A stretch of DNA of 64,000 nucleotides, from assembly GCA_030068075.1 (NCBI GenBank), contig CM057839.1:18517167-18581166 (forward strand). Direction: 5' to 3'. Shown here one piece after another: positions 1 to 8,499 of the stretch. This stretch comes from Paguma larvata (taxonomy: Eukaryota > Chordata > Mammalia > Carnivora > Viverridae). The position numbers and the translations under genes are program-made. Positions within the stretch are counted from its first letter, which is position 1; every line of letters starts with the position of its first letter. A model generated the notes under the pieces. That model worked only from the letters and a program-made list of their open reading frames with translations. It searched no databases and had not been told where the DNA came from.

Positions 1-1020
1 ACACCCATATTCAAGTTTTACCTGTGATTAAGAACCTGATCTCAATATATAACCACTCTAGATCCCAGTAGTGGTGTTCACCAAACATGGTCCTTGCACT
101 GAATTTGTTGAGGAATTTAAGTGGACTTTTAAGGTACCTAGAGGTTCAAGAAGCATACACCCCCAACCTGAATATTAATTTTCATCTACTCTTGCCAGTC
201 CCAGCTTCTGGTCTATATTCCCATACAGATTACACGTCAACCAAGTAAATGAAAATGACTCCTTTAAAGTTTATCAGTGGAACTTAATAACCTTTTAATG
301 TCTTTAGGTCTTTTAGTCTAAGTTCAAATGAATGTTATAGTTTCTGGAACAATTTCATAGAATACATACGTCTGTCTTATCAACAAGCATATAACAGGTA
401 CACGCTCATTTTTCTTTGCCTAAGTGTACATACTCTTAAATTTAGGCATGCAGTTATTAATAATGGAAACATTGCACTGAATATATTTGGCACCACTTGC
501 TTTTGTTTTTTTTACCTCTATGCCATAAATACTTGCCCCATTAATAACTAAACCTGTATTTACATTGCCATTTAATTTCTTTCAAGTACAACTGCACAGG
601 GATGGAATTTTGGCTTTTAGAATACCTTGACTAGCCACAAGCAAAATATCTTAAATTTCATCTTATTTTAAAAATACTATAATTTGTACAAACTGCTTAA
701 CATCTCAGTTTGGTTTTAGTACAAATCCATTAAAAAACATTCAACCCTATCCTAGAATATTTAGTTATTTATAAAAGCAGTTAAGACTATACACTTTGGC
801 TTCCTCTCTTAAATTTCAATGTATCAATAGGTTAAAAAAAAAAAAACCAAAAACAACAAAAACCTATTAACACGTGGAAAATATCCCAATTAAGAAAAAA
901 AAAATTGTACTTGGAGCCCTGAGCAGATTTTAAGTTAATATACTAGGAACCCAAATCTCCAAGCAAATTCAAATGTGATTTAAGCATTTGTCAGATTCAA
1001 AATAGTAGAGGATAACTTTT
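1..1020. other. AT-rich flank beyond the host gene 3' end
   Basis: Unique AT-rich sequence. No gene or strong repeat is recognised. In human, GPC5 lies in this direction but much further away; nothing here resembles a glypican exon. Confidence 0.5.
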
Positions 1021-1024
1021 TATA

Positions 1025-1170
1025 GACTAATTGACCTGGGTTTTAATCTAGACTCCATTTGTCTTGTATCTCTGCAAATAAATATTGATCTCACTTCCTC
1101 ATCTGTAAAATCAGGATACAAATGCCGCCATAGATACTGAAGTAAAGTAACCTAATAGAGGCAGTAAATC
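1025..1170 (+). repeat. MIR SINE fragment
   Basis: Old mammalian tRNA-derived SINE. The core text (ACCTGGGTTTTAATCTAGACTCC, then CTTCCTCATCTGTAAAAT) is recognisable but diverged. Confidence 0.7.
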
Positions 1171-2375
1171 ACTTCAGTGCCTGCCTCCACTTCCCAACTA
1201 CCTCCAATTGATAAGCAAAGACATTTGGATCATTTATAGTAACAAAAAACACCAGAGAAACTGCCACAACTAAGAATAACCTTAAAATTTTTATTTTAAT
1301 ATGCTCATTCTGGACAATTTCTTAACAGTCTTAATTTACGCAATTTTATTTATTTACATTAAATGTACCAAAACAACTCAAACAACGTGACTAAATTCCA
1401 AATACAGAAGTAGGCCTCTCTGAATGCTATGCCTGCTTAAATTACTGGAAAAAGAAAACTAACCCTTAACAATTTTCCTACGGTCTTAAAATTCACAGGA
1501 TACATCCATTTGAATTATCCTTTAAAACTCCTGAGGAATATTACATCTGGAACTGAACTTAAAACAGAAAACTATGTTAATTCAGACTTTAAAAACAATG
1601 TAAGCTAAACAACCCCTAAGGCAAAGGATAATCTGCAAAGACTCGAGTGGACAATCTTATCCTTAGGTGGACACCAAACACTGGCCTTCCATACTTGTGC
1701 TCTCCTTACCTTTACTACTCGGCTCAAAGGCGAATTTTCTAACGCTAAGACAACTACACCACAGTTGTCACCTTCTAACAGAACAATATTTCATTAAATG
1801 CGCAGTAAACTCGAGCGTTAACACTGAATTGTCCTCCAGGCAATTGCAGGTTGCATTGTCAGGAATCATTCTGTACGGCTCCTTCAAACTACAGGGAAAA
1901 ACCCAAGTCTGGCTTGTTCTGTTTAGACAGGTTTGCCTGTAAAATGAAGATCTCAAAGTTTTTAGTAAAATCGCTACAACTTTGTGCAGTTTTGAAAAAT
2001 CATAAGGTTTAAGTGCTTTCCTTTTAAACACAGACTAACAATCATACATGCAAAAAATGCAAATGCTTATTTTTTCCTGAAAATAATCTTAAGGCTATCA
2101 AAACTCAAGCAAAGTACCCTAATACTCAATTCTTAAACAATTTCAAGGTTAAAACAAAAAAAGGTTAGAGCTTCCCCTCTCCCCAGGTCAATTAGAGATG
2201 AGGCAGGCAATTATGAGCTATAATCAATGTGTTTAAATTATTTGTACCTCAAAATGGCTAATTATATTTGCATGGCTTTTTGTTAGTGCTACTTGAAAAC
2301 TATGTTGTTTTGTTTAAGAAAATCTTAACAGAATCATGAACATAAACTTTGCCACACATTTTAAAACCAGAAACA

Positions 2376-2578
2376 GGGGCGCCTGGGTGGCTCAGTCGGT
2401 TAAGCGGCCGACTTCGGCTCAGGTCACGATCTCACAGTCTGTGAGTTCGAGCCCCACATCGGGCTCTGTGCTGATGGCTCATCAGAGCCTGGAGCCTGCT
2501 TCGGATTCTGTGTCTCCCTCTCTCTCTGCCCTTCCCCTGCTCATGCTCTATCTCTATGTCTCTCAAAAATAAATAAAC

Positions 2579-2610
<32 letters not shown>
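2376..2610 (+). repeat. Felid tRNA-Lys SINE (SINEC_Fc type)
   Basis: Full-length copy: tRNA-like head with A/B-box remnants, CT-rich tract, AATAAA and a 28-base poly-A. Flanked by AAAACCAGAAACA-type target-site duplications (second copy near 2607-2619). It is the only lineage-specific SINE in the first 11.9 kb and lies near the probable 3' part of the host transcript, in sense with the plus strand and so antisense to MIR17HG. Confidence 0.96.
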
Positions 2611-2612
<2 letters not shown>

Positions 2613-4382
2613 AGAAACAAATAAAATGCAACTCCTAGTGAACTCTAGACAACCTCAGCCCTACTGCCAACCTCACAAGAAAACACCTACCAAACAAGTT
2701 AATAAATGTGTGTTAAGTCTAGTTACAGTCCAATTGATTTCTGAACACAAGTACTCCAAAGGTTCAGCATCTAGGGAGAGAGTTAACCACTGAAGATTTT
2801 ATTTAAAATCTGACTTCCATTTTAGCACAAAAAGAAATCCTCTAAGTGGCTTATCACTGTTTCACATCAAACAGTAATGCTAGTCTTATTTCCCCCAAAA
2901 GCTTTAAAATGCAATTATATGGTTTGGTAGATGTAAATATCATTTTCACTAATCACCATGGCATCCTTTTCTGGAGACTACTATAAGCCATGATAACCTT
3001 ATGGGACTTTTGAAAACATTTAAAGCAGTATTTGTCATTAAATGATCAAAACAAAACCACTTTAAGGTTTTCAATTCAAAAGGTTCAAGAACTCAAAGTA
3101 AAGGACCATTAGATTCCCATTAATTATTGCTTTGTATCTTTTCTCTCTGAAAAATTGCCTTTTAATAATCACTCCCAAACTATGAAACTCTTACCTTTCC
3201 ACTCAGGGATCCGTGATTAAACTGTAAATTTCTTAAGAAAAGGGATACATTAGCAGTTAAGCTTTCCATGTTTAGATTTTACGTAATCTATTTTATAACA
3301 AACGGTTTAATAAATAAGTTATGGCAAATTTACTCCATATTACAGCTTTCCTCCAAAATTCAGCTTGGATCCAATTTTAACAACTGATCCTTTAAAATCT
3401 GATTATTCTCAAGCTAATCCACATTCTTCTACAAGGTTAAAACATAAGCTAGACACAAACACATGAAAGAAAAGGCAGAAATGTTGAATAAGATCTGCTT
3501 CTGCCACTTCTTAGGTTCCATTCCAGTGATTTGAAGTGATATGCCTAGACCAAATCTAAGTCCAGTTTATGAAGGGAGAAGTACTAATGATAGTAGTACA
3601 GACTTAGAGAAAAGCGGATTTCCGACTCCCACCCAACTACACTCTTGGAATCAGAGACACACCTATATACACATACTTGTCACTCCACTTAGCATCAGTG
3701 TGTCTTGTTTTCTTTTTAACTCCTGCTTTTTAAGTTCCAGAAAGCTAAGAATAGTCTGAGGACCAATAACTGTTTATACAGCATAAATAATTACTAAGAA
3801 AACTAGTACAGGACCAGTTAACAGTTATACATTAAGAATACCAGTACTGGTAAAACAGTATTTGATTACTAGAAACAAAAGACAACCTCCCCTCCTCGAT
3901 GTCAATTAACATGCTTAAAAACCAAGCAGCCCCCACAACTTTCTTAATACATTGCTTTTAACAGAATATTTTCACCCAATTTAAAAATAAACAATGTACA
4001 AGTAACCCAAGTATTAACTTCTGGGCTAAGACAGTGCAAATACCAGCTCTAAAGGCAAAAAGGCATCTCCTAACTTCACAAATTATGTTTATTAAAGTAA
4101 ATTTCCTTCACAGACAGAATTATAATCAAATACTTAATAATATATCTATTGCAATGAATATAGTAAAAACTTATAATCCTGACATGCAACTCAGAATGTT
4201 TCAGCACAAAATTAAGACAAAACTTCAGTTTAAGGAACAGAAAGTTGTATATATGAATTTCAAAATGAGAAATTACAATTACAAAGGCTTTAAAAATACT
4301 TTACATTTCTGGAACATTTTAAAGTGGAGGTCGCATCTTCAGTAATATTTAATTTTCCAAAATCTTCTGGTCACAATCCCCA
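2611..4382. other. Probable 3' part of the MIR17HG transcript
   Basis: AT-rich, repeat-free sequence downstream of miR-92a-1. No ORF of interest and no repeat recognised. By comparison with the human gene it should be transcribed as the long last exon. Confidence 0.45.
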
Positions 4383-4460
4383 CCAAACTCAACAGGCCGG
4401 GACAAGTGCAATACCATACAGAAACACAGCATTGCAACCGATCCCAACCTGTGTAGAAAG
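4383..4460 (-). ncRNA. MIR92A1: pre-miR-92a-1 hairpin
   Basis: Last hairpin, 78 nt. miR-92a-3p is at 4413-4392 (seed AUUGCAC) and miR-92a-1-5p at 4450-4428. It matches human throughout as recalled. miR-92a represses ITGA5, KLF2 and BCL2L11, among others. In human the folded primary transcript buries this hairpin on the inside, making it a poor Drosha substrate until the upstream part is trimmed. The sequence here gives no reason to expect otherwise. Confidence 0.99.
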
Positions 4461-4495
4461 GGGTTTGATTTTCCCTTACTTTTCTACAGACTTTT

Positions 4496-4582
4496 CACTA
4501 CCACAGTCAGTTTTGCATGGATTTGCACAGCAGAATATCACACAGCTGGATGCAAACCTGCAAAACTAACCATAGAACAGTG
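4496..4582 (-). ncRNA. MIR19B1: pre-miR-19b-1 hairpin
   Basis: Fifth hairpin, 87 nt. Dominant 3'-arm product miR-19b-3p at 4529-4507 (seed GUGCAAA); 5' arm product at 4567-4545. It matches human throughout as recalled. The mature strand is the same as that from the X-linked miR-19b-2, but the 5' arm and loop here are those of the chromosome-13-type copy, which fixes the locus. Only 35 bases separate it from miR-92a-1, the tightest spacing in the cluster. Confidence 0.99.
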
Positions 4583-4638
4583 TTCAGTAACTGGACAGTT
4601 TGACTGGGCGACAGGCCGAGGCTGGAGTTCTACAGCTA

Positions 4639-4709
4639 GCAGTACTTTAAGTGCTCATAATGCAGTAGATAACTAAACACTACCTGCACTATAAGCACTT
4701 TAGTGCTAC
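4639..4709 (-). ncRNA. MIR20A: pre-miR-20a hairpin
   Basis: Fourth hairpin, 71 nt. miR-20a-5p is at 4702-4680 (seed AAAGUGC, same family as miR-17) and miR-20a-3p at 4666-4645. It matches human throughout as recalled. It targets E2F1-3, closing a feedback loop with the E2F sites in the host promoter. A 56-base spacer separates it from miR-19b-1. Confidence 0.99.
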
Positions 4710-4795
4710 ATAAGCTGTCACATCACATACACCAGGCAGATTCTACATCGATACAATAAAAGTACAAAATTAGTAAAAATCACTTGAAGGAAATA

Positions 4796-4877
4796 GCAGG
4801 CCACCATCAGTTTTGCATAGATTTGCACAACTACATTCTTCTTGTAGTGCAACTATGCAAAACTAACAGAGGACTGC
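4796..4877 (-). ncRNA. MIR19A: pre-miR-19a hairpin
   Basis: Third hairpin, 82 nt. Here the dominant product is on the 3' arm: miR-19a-3p at 4829-4807 (seed GUGCAAA). The 5' arm product is at 4864-4843. The sequence matches human throughout as recalled. miR-19 represses PTEN and is the main oncogenic component of the cluster in mouse B-cell lymphoma. Its mature strand differs from miR-19b at a single base (A against C in the middle), consistent with ancient duplication inside the cluster. Confidence 0.99.
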
Positions 4878-4946
4878 AAACAAAAAGTATTAAAACACCT
4901 ATATACTTGCTTGGCTTGGATTACTGGATGAAAACATAACTTCTTA

Positions 4947-5017
4947 TGCCAGAAGGAGCACTTAGGGCAGTAGATGCTAATCTACTTCACTATCTGCACT
5001 AGATGCACCTTAGAACA
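4947..5017 (-). ncRNA. MIR18A: pre-miR-18a hairpin
   Basis: Second hairpin, 71 nt. miR-18a-5p is at 5012-4990 (seed AAGGUGC, one base different from the miR-17 seed) and miR-18a-3p at 4971-4949. It matches the human precursor throughout as recalled. The terminal-loop sequence known in human to bind hnRNP A1, which helps Drosha processing of this member specifically, lies between the arms (4989-4972) and appears unchanged. Known targets include CCN2/CTGF and ESR1. Confidence 0.99.
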
Positions 5018-5079
5018 AAAAGCACTCAACACCAGCAGGCCCTGCTCTTTAAAGCCCACCTTGGCTTCCCGAGGCAGCT

Positions 5080-5163
5080 GTCACCATAATGCTACAAGTG
5101 CCTTCACTGCAGTAGATGCACATATCACTACCTGCACTGTAAGCACTTTGACATTATTCTGAC
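5080..5163 (-). ncRNA. MIR17: pre-miR-17 hairpin
   Basis: This is the first hairpin of the cluster and is 84 nt long. miR-17-5p occupies 5150-5128 (seed AAAGUGC) and miR-17-3p occupies 5113-5092. The arms fold into the standard stem, and the whole precursor matches the human one base for base as I recall it. miR-17-5p loads into Argonaute and represses E2F1, CDKN1A, BCL2L11, TGFBR2 and other messages, promoting proliferation and survival. It shares its seed with miR-20a, third downstream. A 62-base spacer separates it from miR-18a. The X-linked paralogue cluster (miR-106a~363) is excluded by the member sequences and order. Confidence 0.99.
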
Positions 5164-5531
5164 TGGTCACAATCTTCAGTCTCACAAGGTGATGTTCTCT
5201 TTATTCCTGCTAAATTTGAAATAAATAATTAGAAGAACACCTCAAACTTTTAAGAGCTAGAAGACATAAAATTCAGTATAATCCCTAATAGGGAAGAAAA
5301 AAGTTTAATTATCTCAAACCTGCAAGAATTTCATTCACAAGCACATTTACACCTTAAAAGTAGAACAAAAATCTTTTTCGCAAGACAATCTTAACCATCA
5401 ATCTAATACTGTCAGAGAAATTGGTGGCTCTTCTTTTACTTGGAGGTTCTCAAAGATACACTCAAAAATAAAAAAAATCAAGATTAGACTGCGTATGAAT
5501 GAGAATTAACAGATCAATAGGGCAATTTGAT

Positions 5532-5582
5532 TCATACATATACCTTTTTAGAGGAAATCTTCACACCCACGTGGCAAAACAT
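5532..5582 (-). pseudogene. Disrupted counterpart of the putative human MIR17HG peptide ORF
   Basis: On the minus strand an ATG at 5582-5580 opens a frame starting MFCHVGVKISSKK, close to the start of the 70-residue putative human MIR17HG peptide as I remember it (MFCHVDVKISSK). After the AAAAAG run the frame leaves the human one and stops at TGA (5534-5532) after 16 codons. The remaining human frame is therefore absent. This argues that the human ORF is not a conserved protein. Confidence 0.6.
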
Positions 5583-6002
5583 TTTTTTCTTCTGGCTTCC
5601 AATTAGCAAATACTTGGCAAATCGATTAGCCAATTTAATGTTCAGACTGCATTTCAAGTGTATTCGCTTGTTGTAGAACTTAAACATCCTATTTAAACTG
5701 TTTTGGATCTTGGAAACTTACTCCAAATTAGTTCTACTTTATCACCCAACTTAAAGCAGTTCTAAAATTACATTTTGTAAACTGCATATCAGCTTCCGAA
5801 AAATTATATGATATTTGCATTGTACTTTAACTTAAAAATTAGTTGACCCAGAGTTAATTTTTTAGAAAGGATATGGACAAAACACAGGATACTTACTTTT
5901 ACTATTTGAAAACCCAATCCCATTTTACTCAAATGATAGATTAAAAAATATATATATATTTTTAAAGAAAAAGTTAACCAGAAAGAATTAGAATACACTT
6001 AC

Positions 6003-6075
6003 CAACTAGGGAAAACTTTCTTCTCTGCAAGTATCCTTAGGAAAGCTTTTGGTGCAGTTAGGTCCACGTGTATGA
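6003..6075 (-). ncRNA. Candidate internal exon of MIR17HG
   Basis: A strong acceptor (pyrimidine-rich run ending CCCAACCCAG, AG at 6077-6076) is followed 73 bases later by a consensus donor (exon ends CTAGTTG, intron starts GTAAGTGT at 6002). A second GTAAGT at 5896-5891 could give a longer, 179-base form. The exon carries a perfect E-box CACGTG at 6065-6070. Splice signals of this quality on the correct strand between promoter and hairpins make it a likely exon of the spliced isoform. Partner exons are not established. Confidence 0.5.
6065..6070. promoter_or_regulatory. E-box CACGTG
   Basis: A perfect palindromic MYC/MAX-type E-box lies about 0.9 kb upstream of miR-17, inside the candidate internal exon. 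Another CACGTG lies at 5568-5573, about 0.4 kb upstream of miR-17. Confidence 0.5.
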
Positions 6076-6667
6076 CTGGGTTGGGGGGTGGGGAGACAGG
6101 GAAAAAAAGACAAACATATTTGCTGAAAATTATATCACCCTCCAAACCCATATTTAAATTTAAATTTGCTTTTGTCTAACGCTCTTGAATCAATTAGTTA
6201 CATCCATTTGCCAAACCGAGGATAACAGAGCCAAGCGACACTGGCAATGTTTAAAAGACCAACAATGTATAGGAGTGTAAACGTGTTAAGAGAATAAAGT
6301 TGAGAAACCCACAAGTATTAAATTCATGTCTTATTTAAAAAGATCCTGAAATACTCCATTAAGATCCACAGCAATCCTTTACTGCACAGTTCTAATGAGA
6401 GGGAAAAGCAGCAGAAGCAAAGGGACTATTCTTTACCACCCCTCCCCCATTCGAGACCTCGTGGCTGCAAGCCGGGATAAAGAGTTGTTTCCTCAACTGA
6501 TGTGGTCGGGATAGCATGTCGATAATTTTTTCTTTTGGCGATACTGCAGTAACGAGTCTGCCTTCTCCAGTTCCCATCCCCTTTGCTCAGGCCAAGGAGC
6601 AGAAAAAGGAGCAGGATCACTCGAGACTGCAAAGTGCCCGCCTCGCTCATGGAGCCCGGGCCGGCAG

Positions 6668-6673
6668 CACATG
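6668..6673. promoter_or_regulatory. Non-canonical E-box CATGTG (CACATG on plus)
   Basis: It lies about 1.5 kb upstream of miR-17, at the downstream edge of the CpG island. In human, a conserved CATGTG E-box about 1.5 kb upstream of miR-17-5p is the reported MYC-bound site in intron 1. Matching motif and distance suggest this is the orthologous site. A further CATGTG lies at 8118-8123 near the start of transcription. Confidence 0.55.
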
Positions 6674-7855
6674 TCGCACAAGGGGGTGAGCGGCCCTGCG
6701 GTTCCACGAGCGACCGCCAGGGGGCGGTGGGTCAGAGTCGGGCCCTGCCGGACGCGGCAACCCCCCCCACCCCGTTTCCCGGCGGCAGCCGCGCGGCGAC
6801 CGGCGGCGCCGAGGCCCGAGCGCGGCGGGGACGCGGGCGCGCCGCCCCTCCTTTGTGTCCCCCGGCCCCCCCCCAGCCCGGCCCAGAGGGGCGGGGGCTC
6901 CGCGACTGCGGTGCCCGTCGCACGCGGCCCGAGGCCTAAGCCGGGAACAATCGGCGGCGGCGCGCAGTCGCCGCCATGTCCCCCGCCCTCACCCCCGCGC
7001 AGCCCGCCCCGCAGGAATATGGCGGCGCGGCCGCCGCTCCCGCCGAGCCGGGCCGGCCCTCCCGCGCCGCGCTCCCAGTCAGCGGGCGGGCGGGCGAAGG
7101 CGGCTCCACGCCGCCACCGAGGCCGGCCAGGGCCTGCTCCGCGGGCCACGGCCCGGGAAGTTGCGAGCCCCACCCGGGGACTGCCCACGCGGGTTAACAA
7201 AGCCCACGCGGAGTGGGGGTGGCGTCCAGGCCGCGCCGCCGCGAGCTCCCGCGCCCTCCGCCCACCCTCGCGCGCACAAAGTTTGGGGGCCCGCGGGCTC
7301 CCGCCCACGCCACGCCGCCCGCCAGCGCGCAGGTACCTCGTGGGCGCGCCCCCTCCCGGCCCGCGGCCTGCCCCATGTGCCGCTGCCGCCGCCGCTTTGT
7401 TCTGGAGGCGCTTTAACTCTCGCCCCCGGGAGAAACTTTCCCTTCCCGGGGACCCCGCGCCCCGCATGCACCCCGAACCCGGGAGGGGGCGCGGGCCTCG
7501 CGCGTCCCCTCCCTGAGGGGCCATTGTGTGCGCCGCGCGCCCACCCGCCCGCCGGGGCCGGCCCAGGCAGGGTCCGCGCGGGTCCCGGGCGCGGCCGCCG
7601 CGCGCACGCCGCCCCCTCCCACCCTCCCTTCTCCGGCCCTGCCCTGCCCCTCCGCCAGCCCGCGAGCGAGCGAGGGGGCAGCGAGTCGCGGCTGCCACAC
7701 GCAGGGGCGGCCAACGGCCCGAGACCCGCCCCGGCCCCCGGCCACGCCGCCGCCGCCACGCTGCCCCGGGCCATTCCGCCCCGCCCGCCCTCCCTCCGGA
7801 CTGGGGCCGCACACAACAGGTTTCACTCACTCGGCGGAGGGGCGGGCAGACTCAC

Positions 7856-8175
7856 CAGGAGGAGTAGCCGCCACCATCTTCGCCTCGCCCGCCGCGGGCT
7901 CTCGCTCCCGCCTCCCCACCCGCCTCCGCTTTACTACGACCGGAGGCCCCAGGCCGGGGGTGCGGCCGGCCCTCCGGCCGGCCCCGCCAAGGGGCTTCGC
8001 GAGGGGCGCGAGCCGCGGCTACGCGGTGGGGGTCGTCCCCACCCCCTCGGCCTCGCCCGAGGGCGCGAAGTGGCGCGAAGGCGCAGGTCGGGCGGCGACG
8101 GCAGCACCTCGAAGGGCCATGTGGGTGAATGAAGGGCGGCGGCTCCCGCCTCAACGTAAATACGGACAAGCCCCA
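7856..8175 (-). ncRNA. MIR17HG: MIR17HG exon 1 (5' end approximate)
   Basis: The GC-rich first exon ends in CTCCTG followed by the consensus donor GTGAGT (intron bases 7855-7850). A YY1-like AAGATGGTGGCGG motif (plus 7868-7880) lies just before the donor, and tandem E2F-type sites lie near the start. The donor is clear by eye; the 5' boundary is inferred from the upstream promoter motifs. No protein is expected, since the exon has no start codon in a good frame that continues downstream. Confidence 0.65.
8062..8079 (-). promoter_or_regulatory. Tandem E2F-type sites
   Basis: Two identical GGCGCGAA motifs (8062-8069 and 8072-8079; TTCGCGCC on the gene strand) lie exactly 10 bases apart just downstream of the inferred start. 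E2F1-3 are known activators of this host gene and targets of its miRNAs. Spacing of one helical turn would put both factors on the same DNA face. Which E2F binds cannot be told from sequence. Confidence 0.65.
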
Positions 8176-8180
8176 CTCCC

Positions 8181-8248
8181 TCATTAGCATAAAAAACAAA
8201 GTACTTCCGACCTCCCCGCCCGCCCGCCAATCACCGCAGGCCCCGCCC
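8181..8248 (-). promoter_or_regulatory. MIR17HG core promoter elements
   Basis: Reading the minus strand towards the gene: a GC box (CCCCGCCC on plus, 8241-8248), an inverted CCAAT box (CCAAT on plus, 8227-8231; NF-Y type), an ETS/GABP site (CGGAAGT; plus 8203-8209), then an AT-rich stretch with TTTTTTATGCTAAT (plus 8183-8196), which could act as a weak TATA-like or octamer-like element. Transcription would start shortly after it, about 8.15-8.18 kb. The motifs are seen directly; start position and factor use are inferred. Confidence 0.7.
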
Positions 8249-8499
8249 ACGGCGGCTTGGCTAGGCGGCCGGGAGAGCGGGAGCTGGGAGCCGCTCGCAG
8301 CGCGCCGCTGCCTTTCCCCGGCCGCGCTTCCCCGCCGCCGCCCGCCCACCGCCGCCCGCCTCGCGGAGCGCCTCGCCCGGACACCTCGCGCCACGCCTCC
8401 GGCACGCCCTCCGTTAACAAGCTCTGCGCGCGTGCAGACCCCCGCGCGCCGCACACCCTCCTGGAAGCGCACGCTTCATGAGGCTTCCTGAGAGCTCTC

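Larger units (their letters stand above)
1290..8175 (-). ncRNA. MIR17HG: miR-17~92 host gene (primary transcript), approximate extent
   Basis: This is the long non-coding RNA that carries the six miR-17~92 hairpins. RNA polymerase II makes it in the nucleus and Drosha/DGCR8 cut the hairpins from it. Seen here: the intact hairpin cluster on the minus strand, a CpG-island promoter about 3 kb upstream of miR-17, a consensus exon-1 donor (exon ends CTCCTG, intron starts GTGAGT, at 7856/7855) and a candidate internal exon. The 5' end near 8.17 kb is inferred from the promoter elements. The 3' end is uncertain: I set it at a minus-strand AATAAA signal (TTTATT at 1290-1295) because the human gene is just under 7 kb long. 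A further candidate signal lies near 1347. The internal splice pattern is not resolved. In human, one isoform retains the hairpins in a long exon and another splices around them. Gene identity is very secure; the ends are not. Confidence 0.75.
6550..8470. promoter_or_regulatory. CpG island promoter of MIR17HG
   Basis: About 1.9 kb of very GC-rich, CpG-dense sequence contrasts sharply with the AT-rich remainder. It covers the inferred MIR17HG start, exon 1 and much of intron 1. The long open frames here on both strands (up to 445 codons) are a by-product of few AT-rich stop codons, not genes. The GC richness extends about 300 bases upstream of the inferred start, so divergent plus-strand transcription is possible, but no splice evidence supports it. 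Confidence 0.93.

Noticed and set aside
2336..2572. Open frames with a repeated protein-like pattern (AWVAQSVKRPTSAQVMIS and similar) at many places
   Set aside because: This is the translation of the felid SINE itself. It recurs at each SINE on either strand and is not a protein family.
4974..5162. 62-codon plus-strand open frame over miR-17 and miR-18a, and an 81-codon one over miR-92a/19b
   Set aside because: Their sequence is explained by the conserved hairpins on the opposite strand.
6493..7830. 445-codon open frame on the minus strand and overlapping 425-, 281- and 245-codon frames
   Set aside because: All lie in the CpG island, where high GC content removes stop codons in every frame. 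Composition is Arg/Ala/Gly/Pro-rich in all of them, they overlap each other, and the frame crosses the exon-1 donor of MIR17HG.
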